A stretch of 22,908 nucleotides of DNA from Enterobacteriaceae bacterium UBA3516 (lineage in GTDB: Bacteria; Pseudomonadota; Gammaproteobacteria; Enterobacterales; Enterobacteriaceae): assembly GCA_002377245.1 (NCBI GenBank), contig DFPL01000021.1, positions 7,496-30,403 on the forward strand. Direction: 5' to 3'. Position numbers and translations under genes: made by a program. Of the stretch, positions 7,135-14,380 are shown piece by piece. A model generated the notes under the pieces. That model was not told the origin of the DNA. It was given only the letters and a program-made list of their open reading frames with translations, and ran no database searches. Positions within the stretch are counted from its first letter, which is position 1; every line of letters begins with the position of its first letter.

Positions 7135-8124
7135 ATGAAAAGAATACCGTTGGGAAAAACCAGTCTGAGTGTTTCACAACTGGGGCTGGGTACGTGGGCC
7201 ATTGGCGGCGGACCGGCCGGGAATGGCGATCTCGAGACGCAGGTCTGTATCGATACTATCGTCGAAGCCTGGCGCTGTGGCCACAACCTGATTGATACCG
7301 CACCCGGCTACAACTTTGGCAACAGTGAAGTGATTGTCGGCAAGGCACTGTCCGGCCTGCCGAGAGATGAAGTGATTGTCGAAACCAAGTGCGGCATTGT
7401 CTGGGAACGCACGGGTAGCCTGTTTAACAAAGTGGGCGATCGCCAGTTGTATAAAAATCTCACGCCGGAGTCCATCCGCGAAGAGGTGGATGCGAGCCTG
7501 AAACGCTTGAATATCGAGGCTATCGATATTTACATGACCCACTGGCAGTCGGTGCCGCCACATTTCACGCCTATCAGTGAAACTGTAGACGTGCTAAATG
7601 CGTTGAAGAAAGAGGGGAAAATTAAGTCCATCGGTGCTGCAAATGTGGACATCGGGCATATCGAAGAGTACCTGCGCTACGGTGACCTGGATATCGTGCA
7701 GGCCAAATACAGCCTACTGGACAGACAGATCGAGCGAGACATTCTGCCGCTTTGCCAGCAGCAGGGGATTATCGTTCAGGTTTATTCTCCGCTTGAGCAG
7801 GGGCTGTTAACAGGGACGATTGCGCGTGATTATGTTCCGGTGGGGGCACAGGCGAACAAGCTGTGGTTCCAGCGCGACAATATGTTGCAGGTGATTGATA
7901 TGCTAGAACGCTGGCAGCCACTTTGTGACAAGTACCAGTGCACCATCCCGACCCTGGCGCTGGCGTGGATTTTGAAACAAAGCCCTGTCATTTCGATATT
8001 AAGTGGGGCGACCTCACCGAAGCAGGTACGTGAAAATGTACAAGCGACGGCAATAACGCTTTCGGACAGCGATGAAAGATTAATGAAAGAGATGGCTGAT
8101 TCATTAACTAATAAGTATCAGTAA
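7135..8124 (+). CDS. ydjG: Aldo-keto reductase YdjG
   Basis: This 329-residue NAD(P)H-dependent aldo-keto reductase has a TIM-barrel fold. The catalytic tetrad is D54, Y59, K85 and H126 (DTAPGY, ETKCGI, MTHWQ). The cofactor phosphate/ribose segment near the C-terminus is SGATSPKQVREN. E. coli YdjG reduces methylglyoxal with NADH in vitro; in this operon the likelier target is the aldehyde released by YdjI, which is inference. The ATG at 7135 gives the known N-terminus (MKRIPLGKT) 7 nt after the ydjH stop. An in-frame ATG at 7093 lies inside ydjH and lacks support. It is the last gene of the operon, followed by the palindromic region before ydjF. Confidence 0.92.
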   Translation: MKRIPLGKTSLSVSQLGLGTWAIGGGPAGNGDLETQVCIDTIVEAWRCGHNLIDTAPGYNFGNSEVIVGKALSGLPRDEVIVETKCGIVWERTGSLFNKVGDRQLYKNLTPESIREEVDASLKRLNIEAIDIYMTHWQSVPPHFTPISETVDVLNALKKEGKIKSIGAANVDIGHIEEYLRYGDLDIVQAKYSLLDRQIERDILPLCQQQGIIVQVYSPLEQGLLTGTIARDYVPVGAQANKLWFQRDNMLQVIDMLERWQPLCDKYQCTIPTLALAWILKQSPVISILSGATSPKQVRENVQATAITLSDSDERLMKEMADSLTNKYQ

Positions 8125-8136
8125 TAGATGAATGCC

Positions 8137-8167
8137 TCTGTTTCGTAAAACAGATGTTTAAATCTGT
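8137..8167. promoter_or_regulatory. Overlapping palindromes upstream of ydjF, with a candidate YdjF operator
   Basis: TCTGTTT–CGTA–AAACAGA (8137–8154) overlaps ACAGAT–GTTTAA–ATCTGT (8150–8167). The second contains an inverted exact copy of CAGATTTAAA (8157–8166), the word duplicated upstream of ydjL. The element begins 12 nt after the ydjG stop and ends 17 nt before the ydjF −35. The first palindrome could also act as a weak ydjG terminator. Confidence 0.55.
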
Positions 8168-8184
8168 GATTCAAACATATTCTT

Positions 8185-8213
8185 TTGAAAATAAACATGG
8201 CGTGTGACATACT
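8185..8213 (+). promoter_or_regulatory. ydjF: Sigma-70 promoter of ydjF
   Basis: TTGAAA (8185–8190) and CATACT (8208–8213) are separated by exactly 17 bp. RNA would start near 8220, about 35 nt before the GTG start of ydjF. Confidence 0.6.
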
Positions 8214-8254
8214 GCCTGTATATCATGGTATTGAATGAAGCAGAGGCATAAATC

Positions 8255-9013
8255 GTGGCTGCAAAAGACAGACTGCAAACCATTAAACAGATGGTAACTA
8301 ATGAAAAGAAAGTTACCGTTACTCATCTGAGTTCCCTTTTCCAGGTGACGGAAGAAACTATTCGTCGTGATTTAGAAAAGCTGGAAGCGGAAGGTATTAT
8401 TACCCGAACTTACGGTGGCGCAGTATTAAACAGTACGACCCTGGCGGATAATGTCCATTTTTATAAACGGGCAAAATCTTTTTATGAAGAAAAAAAGACC
8501 ATCGCGCTGAATGCATTACCGTTTATTAATAATAAAACCACCCTGGCGGCGGATTCCAGCACCACCGCGATGGAATTACTGAAGTTGTTAAAAGAGCGAA
8601 AAGATCTCACCTTATTGACCAATTCCACTGAAGCGTTTCGTGAGCTGGCACAATCGGAGCTCAATATTGTCTCGACCGGTGGCGAGTTCAATAAAAACAC
8701 GCTCTCCTTTCAGGGGCGGATTACGAAAGAGATCATTGGTAAGTACCATGTCGATATCATGGTGATGAGCTGTAAAGGTCTGGACATCGACAGCGGTGCA
8801 CTGGACTCCAATGAAGCTGAAGCGGACATCAAAAAAGTGATGATTCGTCAGGCGACCGAAGTTGCCCTGCTGGTCGATCACTCAAAGTTTGATCGTAAAG
8901 CCTTTGTGCAATTAGTCGACTTTAGTCATATCAATTATATTATTACGGATAAAAAACCAGGCGAGCAGTGGATTAATTTCTGCAAACAAAACAACATTCA
9001 GCTTGTCTATTAA
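8255..9013 (+). CDS. ydjF: DeoR-family transcriptional regulator YdjF
   Basis: This 252-residue regulator has the DeoR/GlpR layout. An N-terminal winged helix-turn-helix covers about residues 1–57, with VTEETIRRDLEKL as the recognition region and the wing at RTYGGAV. A sugar-phosphate sensor domain of the phosphosugar-isomerase fold follows, with the family motifs ADSSTT, TNS, STGGEF and DHSKF. It starts at GTG 8255, 8 nt after GAGG, giving MAAKDRLQ as in E. coli. Family members usually repress neighbouring sugar genes and release DNA on binding a sugar phosphate, so an octulosonate- or DHAP-like intermediate is a plausible inducer. It has its own promoter behind a repeated CAGATTTAAA element that is also present before ydjL. 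Confidence 0.93.
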   Translation: MAAKDRLQTIKQMVTNEKKVTVTHLSSLFQVTEETIRRDLEKLEAEGIITRTYGGAVLNSTTLADNVHFYKRAKSFYEEKKTIALNALPFINNKTTLAADSSTTAMELLKLLKERKDLTLLTNSTEAFRELAQSELNIVSTGGEFNKNTLSFQGRITKEIIGKYHVDIMVMSCKGLDIDSGALDSNEAEADIKKVMIRQATEVALLVDHSKFDRKAFVQLVDFSHINYIITDKKPGEQWINFCKQNNIQLVY

Positions 9014-9017
9014 CATA

Positions 9018-9051
9018 AGCAAACGGAGGGGCTGCAGGCACTCTGTTTGCT
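9018..9051 (+). terminator. Rho-independent-like terminator of ydjF
   Basis: An 11-bp stem (AGCAAACGGAG with CTCTGTTTGCT, one G·U) encloses a 12-nt loop and starts 4 nt after the ydjF stop. The following ATATTTAG is only weakly U-rich. Confidence 0.6.
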
Positions 9052-9067
9052 ATATTTAGCTGTCTCG

Positions 9068-9161
9068 ACCTGGTGAGTAAATAAAATAATTAAACATGTG
9101 AACCACGCCATGTGGTTGACGGAAATTATTCCGATTATGAAAGGTAACCTTTTCACCAGGT
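9068..9161. promoter_or_regulatory. ydjE upstream region with inverted repeats
   Basis: ACCTGGTGA (9068–9076) and its exact inverse TCACCAGGT (9153–9161) bracket a second inverted repeat, AACCAC–GCCAT–GTGGTT (9101–9117). A TTGACG (9116–9121) could be a −35, but only a poorly spaced TATGAA follows it. TATACT (9161–9166) is too close to the ribosome site to be an ordinary −10. The word CAGATTTAAA is not present here. Confidence 0.35.
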
Positions 9162-9180
9162 ATACTGTGAGGCATAGACA

Positions 9181-10539
9181 ATGGAACATCATGACCCTAT
9201 TGGTGCAAGACTAGATCGCTTGCCGCTCTCTTCATTTCATTACCAGATATTTGGCACCATTGGCTTTAGTTTGTTAATTACGGGTTTTTTGAGTTATTCC
9301 GGTAACGTGGTGCTGGCAAAATTAATTAGTAATGGCTGGTCAACGAATTATCTTAATGCCGCTTTTACCTCCGCATTGATGCTAGGTTATTTCCTCGGCT
9401 CTTTGCTGGGCGGATTTATTGGCGATTATTTGGGAAGGCGTAAAGCGTTTCGCATTAATTTGTTGATTGTGGGCTTCTCTGCCACCGCCGCCACGTTTTC
9501 ACCGGATATGTACTGGCTTATATTTTTACGCTGCATGATGGGTATCGGCATGGGGGCGCTAATTATGGTGGGCTATGCCTCTTTTACCGAATTTATTCCG
9601 CCCACGGTGCGCGGTAAATGGTCGGCTCGCCTCTCGTTTGTTGGCAACTGGTCACCGATGATCTCAGCGGCCATCGGTGTGGTGGTTATCTCGTTTCTTA
9701 GTTGGCGGGTGATGTTCTTATTGGGCGGTATCGCCATGCTGTTGGCCTGGTATTTATCCGGCAAGTATTTCATCGAGTCGCCGCGATGGCTGGCAGGGAA
9801 GGGTAAAGCAGAACATGCACATCAAAGCTTGCTGGACATTGAGCAGCGGGTCGCAAAAGAGAAAAAGATAGCATTCACCGATGTGATACCCCTTGCGAAA
9901 CCGGTGGTTAACGGAGCAAACAAAGACGGCTTCATGCAGCTTTTTCGTGGCGCAATGCTAAGGCGCACGCTGGTGGCGATAACCGTGCTGGTGGCGATGA
10001 ATATCTCGCTTTATACCATCACGGTGTGGATCCCGACGATATTTGTGAACTCGGGAATTGATGTCACCAAATCCATTATGATGACCGCCGTTATTATGGT
10101 GGGCGCACCCGTCGGGATCTTTATCGCTGCACTGGTGATTGATAAGTTTCCGCGCAAATGGTTTGGCTCCGTTTTGCTGATGATTGTGGCGCTACTGGGT
10201 TACTGGTATTCGCTGCAAAAGGAAGAGTGGGCCATTCTCTCTCTTGGACTGGTGCTGATCTTCTTCCTCTACATGTACGTCTGTTTTGCTTCCGCAGTCT
10301 ATGTCCCGGAATTGTGGCCAACTCACATGCGCCTTCGTGGCTCTGGCTTCGTCAATGCGGTAGGGCGGATTGTTGCGGTGTTTACCCCTTATGGCGTGGC
10401 ATCCTTGCTGACGAATTATGGGGCTTATGCGGTATTTTCAGTGCTGGGAGGGCTGCTCTTTTGCTGCTCGCTAATCCTGTTTGTCTTCGGCATAGAAACA
10501 CGGATGGTATCGCTGGAAGAGATCTCCAGTCTGCCTTGA
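9181..10539 (+). CDS. ydjE: MFS transporter YdjE
   Basis: This 452-residue inner-membrane MFS protein matches E. coli YdjE in length and has about twelve hydrophobic segments. The sugar-porter-type motifs are GDYLGRRKA between helices 2 and 3, YFIESPRWLAGKGK at the central loop, and PTHMRLRGSG followed by NAVGRI in the C-terminal half. The N-terminal GARLDRLP motif and the C-terminal VYVPE(L/I)WPT segment are shared with YdjK, so the two are paralogues within one locus. The ATG at 9181 has GAGG 8 nt upstream. It is separated from ydjF by a terminator and 167 bp, so it has its own promoter. It is convergent with pncA. The substrate is unknown. Confidence 0.92.
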   Translation: MEHHDPIGARLDRLPLSSFHYQIFGTIGFSLLITGFLSYSGNVVLAKLISNGWSTNYLNAAFTSALMLGYFLGSLLGGFIGDYLGRRKAFRINLLIVGFSATAATFSPDMYWLIFLRCMMGIGMGALIMVGYASFTEFIPPTVRGKWSARLSFVGNWSPMISAAIGVVVISFLSWRVMFLLGGIAMLLAWYLSGKYFIESPRWLAGKGKAEHAHQSLLDIEQRVAKEKKIAFTDVIPLAKPVVNGANKDGFMQLFRGAMLRRTLVAITVLVAMNISLYTITVWIPTIFVNSGIDVTKSIMMTAVIMVGAPVGIFIAALVIDKFPRKWFGSVLLMIVALLGYWYSLQKEEWAILSLGLVLIFFLYMYVCFASAVYVPELWPTHMRLRGSGFVNAVGRIVAVFTPYGVASLLTNYGAYAVFSVLGGLLFCCSLILFVFGIETRMVSLEEISSLP

Positions 10540-10543
10540 AGCG

Positions 10544-10563
10544 GTCCGGCCAGCAGGCCGGAC
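10544..10563. terminator. Bidirectional hairpin between ydjE and pncA
   Basis: A perfect 8-bp GC-rich stem (GTCCGGCC/GGCCGGAC) with an AGCA loop lies 5 nt after the ydjE stop and 8 nt from the pncA stop. Its position suits both convergent genes, although neither side has a strong U-tract. Confidence 0.6.
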
Positions 10564-10570
10564 ACGAAGA

Positions 10571-11212
10571 TTACGCCTGGGTTTCCACCCAGTCCGCCAG
10601 GGTGTATAAGGTCGCGCCTTCGGCAGCCATATCCATAAACGCCTGCGCACTGTCATGGGCATTAAGATTCACGCCACGGCAGCCATCGGTAATCACGTTG
10701 ACCTGATAACCGAGCTTTAACGCATCCAGCACGGTGAATTTCACGCAATAATCGGTCGCAAGACCCAGTACGGTGAGTTCAGCGATCTCGCGCTCGCGTA
10801 ACCAGCCATCCAGGGCAGTTTTTTGGCGGTGTTCATTGTCAAAAAAAGCACTGTAGCTGTCGATTTCAGGGTTTTCACCTTTACGCACAACCTCATCAAT
10901 ACTCTTATGATTGATCAGGGGATGCAGCTGTGCCCCTTCCGTGTGCTGGACGCAGTGATCGGGCCAAAAGGTTTGCGGTAAACCGTCCAGCTCACCTTGA
11001 GTAAAAGGTTCAACTCCGTGCTGGCTGGCAAAACTTCCATGGTTTGCAGGATGCCAGTCCTGGCTTGCGACGACCGGCTCGTTTCTCGCTTTGCTCCAGT
11101 CAATCAGCGCATTCGCGACATCAACAGTGCTGTCGCCTTCAGCCACGGCCAGCGCGCCGCCGGCGCAAAAATCGTTTTGCAGGTCAACGAGCAATAACGC
11201 ACGCTGTTTCAT
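10571..11212 (-). CDS. pncA: Nicotinamidase PncA
   Basis: PncA hydrolyses nicotinamide to nicotinate and ammonia for NAD salvage (and also pyrazinamide). The 213-residue protein carries the catalytic triad D10, K111 and C156 and the metal ligands D52, H54 and H86, at the positions expected for the E. coli enzyme. The start at 11212 (MKQRALLLVDLQNDF) is preferred because GAGG lies 8 nt before it and the length then equals the E. coli protein. Earlier in-frame ATGs overlap ansA. It starts 10 nt after the ansA stop and is clearly in the same operon; both enzymes release ammonia from an amide. Confidence 0.96.
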   Translation of the reverse strand: MKQRALLLVDLQNDFCAGGALAVAEGDSTVDVANALIDWSKARNEPVVASQDWHPANHGSFASQHGVEPFTQGELDGLPQTFWPDHCVQHTEGAQLHPLINHKSIDEVVRKGENPEIDSYSAFFDNEHRQKTALDGWLREREIAELTVLGLATDYCVKFTVLDALKLGYQVNVITDGCRGVNLNAHDSAQAFMDMAAEGATLYTLADWVETQA

Positions 11213-11222
11213 ATTGCTGCCC

Positions 11223-12239
11223 TCATTCATCCGGGGTGAGTTCACCACGCAGATTCTGCCCCATTGCTTCACGGATGGCCGCAGCATCGAGATTCTGGCT
11301 TAACAGATAATGAAGTTTCGTCAGCGTCGCTTCGACCGTCATATCCGCACCGCCTATCACCCCGGCGTGCGCCAGCGCGTTACCCGTGGCATAGCCGCCC
11401 ATGTTTACCTTACCGGACATGCATTGTGTGAGATTCACCACCACGATGCCGCGATTGCTGGCTTCCTGCAACTCTTTCAGGAAATGGCCGTTCTGCGGGG
11501 CATTACCCACGCCATAGGAGCGTAAAATCAGTGCTTTTACCGGCTGTTGTAAGAAGTTACGTACCACGTCAGCGGAAATACCAGGATAAATCGTCACCAC
11601 CCCAATCGGCTGCGGGGTGATCGGATGAACGGTGAGCGCACCTTTGCCCTGCGGGGCGGGTGGCGTATTCAGTCGACGAATGTGAATCCCCGCCTCAAGC
11701 AGAGGGGCAAGATTCGGCGATGCAAACGCATCGAAACCATCCGCATGCGCTTTAGTGGTCCGGTTGCCACGATAAAGTCGATTATTGAAGAACAGCGTCA
11801 CTTCGTTGATGGGGAAGTTAGCCGCCACATACAACGCATTCAGCAAGTTGATTTGACCATCTGAACGCAGCTCTGCCAGTGGAATTTGCGATCCGGTTAC
11901 GATGACGGGCTTGCTGAGGTTCTCCAGCATAAACGACAGCGCAGAGGCGGTATACGCCATGGTGTCGGTACCGTGCAGGATCACAAAACCATCGTATTCG
12001 TCATAGTGAGCGTGGATATCGTCAGCAATGTGCTGCCAGTCCTCCGGCGTCATATCCGACGAATCCATCAGCGGATCGTATTCGTGAATAGTGAAATCTG
12101 GCATCTCCGGGCGATGGAACTCAGGCATCAGCGCCAGCTGACGTTGTAAATGGCCCGAGACCGGAACATAGCCGTGTTCAGAACGCTGCATACCGATGGT
12201 ACCGCCGGTGTAAGCAACATAAATCGATTTTTTTTGCAT
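11223..12239 (-). CDS. ansA: L-asparaginase I, cytoplasmic
   Basis: AnsA hydrolyses L-asparagine to aspartate and ammonia. It is the low-affinity cytoplasmic enzyme, allosterically controlled by asparagine. The 338 residues equal the E. coli length. There is no signal peptide, unlike periplasmic AnsB. The catalytic threonines are T14 (AYTGGTIGM) and T91 with D92 (HGTDTMAY), and K163 (RTTKAHADGF) completes the second triad. A good −10 (TATACT) sits upstream, but a Shine-Dalgarno is hard to see before the ATG (CCTTTCACC), so initiation may be inefficient. It is first in the ansA–pncA operon and is divided from sppA by the sppA terminator. Confidence 0.96.
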   Translation of the reverse strand: MQKKSIYVAYTGGTIGMQRSEHGYVPVSGHLQRQLALMPEFHRPEMPDFTIHEYDPLMDSSDMTPEDWQHIADDIHAHYDEYDGFVILHGTDTMAYTASALSFMLENLSKPVIVTGSQIPLAELRSDGQINLLNALYVAANFPINEVTLFFNNRLYRGNRTTKAHADGFDAFASPNLAPLLEAGIHIRRLNTPPAPQGKGALTVHPITPQPIGVVTIYPGISADVVRNFLQQPVKALILRSYGVGNAPQNGHFLKELQEASNRGIVVVNLTQCMSGKVNMGGYATGNALAHAGVIGGADMTVEATLTKLHYLLSQNLDAAAIREAMGQNLRGELTPDE

Positions 12240-12272
12240 GGTGAAAGGAACGCGTTGTCACAAAGTGGGGGG

Positions 12273-12278
12273 AGTATA
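12273..12278 (-). promoter_or_regulatory. −10 element of the ansA–pncA promoter
   Basis: TATACT on the minus strand would start RNA near 12266, 27 nt before the ansA ATG. No convincing −35 is present at 16–18 bp. Confidence 0.4.
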
Positions 12279-12309
12279 TACGCAGTGAATGATTGATGCA
12301 GCGAAAGGC

Positions 12310-12343
12310 AAAAGAAAAGGCGGAAGCTTTTGCCTCCGCCTTT
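12310..12343 (-). terminator. Rho-independent terminator of sppA
   Basis: AAAGGCGGA (minus strand from 12343) pairs with TCCGCCTTT (ending 12316), and the transcript continues TTCTTTTG. A GC stem followed by a U-rich tail 22 nt after the sppA stop is a canonical arrangement. Confidence 0.85.
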
Positions 12344-12364
12344 ACAGATTTTACCCAGTTCGCG

Positions 12365-14218
12365 TTATTTTATGTTGGCGCAGGTCAGGCAAAAGGCATA
12401 GCGATTCTGTGGGTCGTTAAACGCCGCCAGTTTATCGGTTTCTGCTTTCACCTGTACTGCTGCAGTGGCAAGCGGTGCAGGAAGATAAGCCTGCAATGCC
12501 TGCGGCAACATGGCACGCACGGAACCGGACATGCCATCCATGACCTTATCAAGGAATGATGGCTCATCTTCGTACCAGTCAACGTGCCACTGTTTCAGTT
12601 TCGCCAGCTCAGCGGCCTTGGTCAGGGAGTCATCAAAATCGCCCAATCCATCGACCAGACCATTGGTTTTTGCATCCTGACCGGTCCAGACATGGCCCTG
12701 CGCGATTTTATCGATCTGCTCCGGCGTGCTGTTACGTGATTTTGCGACCAGCGTGATAAAGCGCTTGTAACCATTGTCGATACTGAGCTGCATCATCTGC
12801 TGGACTTCCGTCGGCAGCGCTTTGGTGATGCTCATATCCGCGAGCGGCGAGGTTGCCACGCCGTCGGTATGCACCCCAATCGAGTCCAGACTGTTTTCCA
12901 GCGTATTGATCACCCCAAAGATGCCAATAGAACCGGTCAGCGTACTGGCGTTGGCCACAATGTAGTTGGCAGGGGTAGAAATCCAGTAACCCCCGGACGC
13001 CGCCATCCCGCCCATCGACACGACAACGGGTTTGTTTGCCGCTCTCGCTGCCGCCAGCTCCGAACGAATTACTTCTGAGGCGCTGACGCTACCACCAGGG
13101 CTGTTCACTCGCAGCACAATGGCTTTCACTTTCGGATCGAGACGGGCATCGCGGATCTGTGAGGCCGTGGTATCGCCACCCACATTGCCCGGGGTTTCCT
13201 GACCGTCCATGATAGCCCCGTTAGCGAAGATAACCGCTACGGTATCGCCAACATCACTCGCGGCTTTGAGCTGATAATCGTAGTAGCTGATGGCGCGGAA
13301 ATGTTTGTCTTTATCATCCCAGCCGAACTGTTTGCTCAGCGCTTTCTCAGCGTCAGCGCTGGACCCTAACTCATCGACCAGTTTGTTATTCAACGCGTAC
13401 TGACCGGTATCGCCATCTACCTTGCGCAGGCCGTCCAGTACGCCCTGAGCGCCCGGGAAGATCTGTTGTGCGGTGACCTGACGGTTAGCGGCAACCGTGT
13501 TGAGATAATTTTGCCAGAGTTCGCCAATCCAACGACTGTCAGCCTCGCGCGCCGCCGGAGACATATCATCACGAATAAATGGCTCAACCGCCGATTTATA
13601 GGTGCCGACACGGAAGACGTGTGTGGTGACTTTTAACTTCTCCAGAAGCGACTTGTAGTAAAGGCCGTTGGTAGCAAAGCCGTGAAGATCGACCACCCCT
13701 TGCGGAGAGAGCCAGATCTTATTGGCGAAGCTCGCCAGGTAATATTGCCCCTGGCTGTAGTTATCGCCCACGGCATAGACCGGTTTACCGCTGTCGCGGA
13801 ATTCACGCAGTGCTTTACCGATGTACTGCATTGAGGGTTGATCCGCGCCGGCAAAGTTTTTCAGATCCAGCACAATACCCGTGATATTGCGGTCGGCCTG
13901 CGCCTGGCGGATGGTGTCGACGATGTCGAACAGTGAGTTTTCCTGTAAACGGTCAGAGCTGGCCCCAAAGAACTGTCGTCCCAGCGCGCCCAGACGGTTG
14001 CTGGTCGTCGGTTTATCGACCACCACACCGGTGATGTCCATCAGCAGCGCACCTCGGCTGCTGTGTTCGGCCTTGCTTTCGCTGAACTGCATCCATACGC
14101 CAGCAACCACCAGCACCAGTAAAACAAAGAATAAGTTGAGTACCAGATTGCGGATAAAATTCAGCAATCGCCAGGTCCACTTAAAAAAACCGGCAATAAT
14201 GCGCCAAAGGGTTCGCAT
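12365..14218 (-). CDS. sppA: Signal peptide peptidase SppA (protease IV)
   Basis: SppA is the inner-membrane serine protease that degrades cleaved signal peptides; it forms a tetrameric bowl in the periplasm. At 617 residues it is one shorter than E. coli SppA. One N-terminal membrane segment (about 24–43, NLVLNLFFVLLVLVVAGVWM) anchors it. The Ser/Lys dyad is split over two repeats: K208 in GTYKSAVEPF of the first and S408 in MGGMAASGGYWIS of the second. The start is supported by AGGGAG before the ATG. A CTGACT–17–TAGGAT promoter and a 5' hairpin lie upstream. It is divergent from ydjA and has its own terminator. Confidence 0.96.
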   Translation of the reverse strand: MRTLWRIIAGFFKWTWRLLNFIRNLVLNLFFVLLVLVVAGVWMQFSESKAEHSSRGALLMDITGVVVDKPTTSNRLGALGRQFFGASSDRLQENSLFDIVDTIRQAQADRNITGIVLDLKNFAGADQPSMQYIGKALREFRDSGKPVYAVGDNYSQGQYYLASFANKIWLSPQGVVDLHGFATNGLYYKSLLEKLKVTTHVFRVGTYKSAVEPFIRDDMSPAAREADSRWIGELWQNYLNTVAANRQVTAQQIFPGAQGVLDGLRKVDGDTGQYALNNKLVDELGSSADAEKALSKQFGWDDKDKHFRAISYYDYQLKAASDVGDTVAVIFANGAIMDGQETPGNVGGDTTASQIRDARLDPKVKAIVLRVNSPGGSVSASEVIRSELAAARAANKPVVVSMGGMAASGGYWISTPANYIVANASTLTGSIGIFGVINTLENSLDSIGVHTDGVATSPLADMSITKALPTEVQQMMQLSIDNGYKRFITLVAKSRNSTPEQIDKIAQGHVWTGQDAKTNGLVDGLGDFDDSLTKAAELAKLKQWHVDWYEDEPSFLDKVMDGMSGSVRAMLPQALQAYLPAPLATAAVQVKAETDKLAAFNDPQNRYAFCLTCANIK

Positions 14219-14241
14219 GCATTCTCCCTGATAAGTAATGT

Positions 14242-14264
14242 CTCCCGCTGCCCTGAGCGGGGAG
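14242..14264 (-). promoter_or_regulatory. Hairpin in the sppA 5' leader
   Basis: On the minus strand CTCCCCGCT pairs with AGCGGGAG with one bulged base. If RNA starts near 14265 the sppA transcript begins with this hairpin, which would shield the 5' end. Confidence 0.4.
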
Positions 14265-14271
14265 TGTGGTT

Positions 14272-14300
14272 ATCCTAATTACCCTGCGGCCTAAAGTCAG
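14272..14300 (-). promoter_or_regulatory. sppA: Sigma-70 promoter candidate of sppA
   Basis: CTGACT (14300–14295) and TAGGAT (14277–14272) are 17 bp apart, four of six matches each. The predicted start near 14265 leaves a leader of about 47 nt. Confidence 0.45.
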
Positions 14301-14380
14301 CAGGAATCGCCGTCGGTGCTGTAACAAATTCTGTGCTCGTGTTAATTTTAGGAACAAATTTCAATACAGGAGTTTAACTA

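Noticed and set aside
9010..9192. 60-residue minus-strand frame between ydjF and ydjE
   Set aside because: It overlaps the ydjF terminator and the ydjE start and has no ribosome site or recognisable sequence.
11213..11287. Longer PncA starts overlapping ansA
   Set aside because: The ATG at 11212 has the ribosome site at 8 nt and yields exactly the E. coli length.
10540..12250. CRISPR, insertion sequence or prophage remains
   Set aside because: No spaced repeats, transposase, integrase or terminal inverted repeats were seen here or anywhere else in the window.
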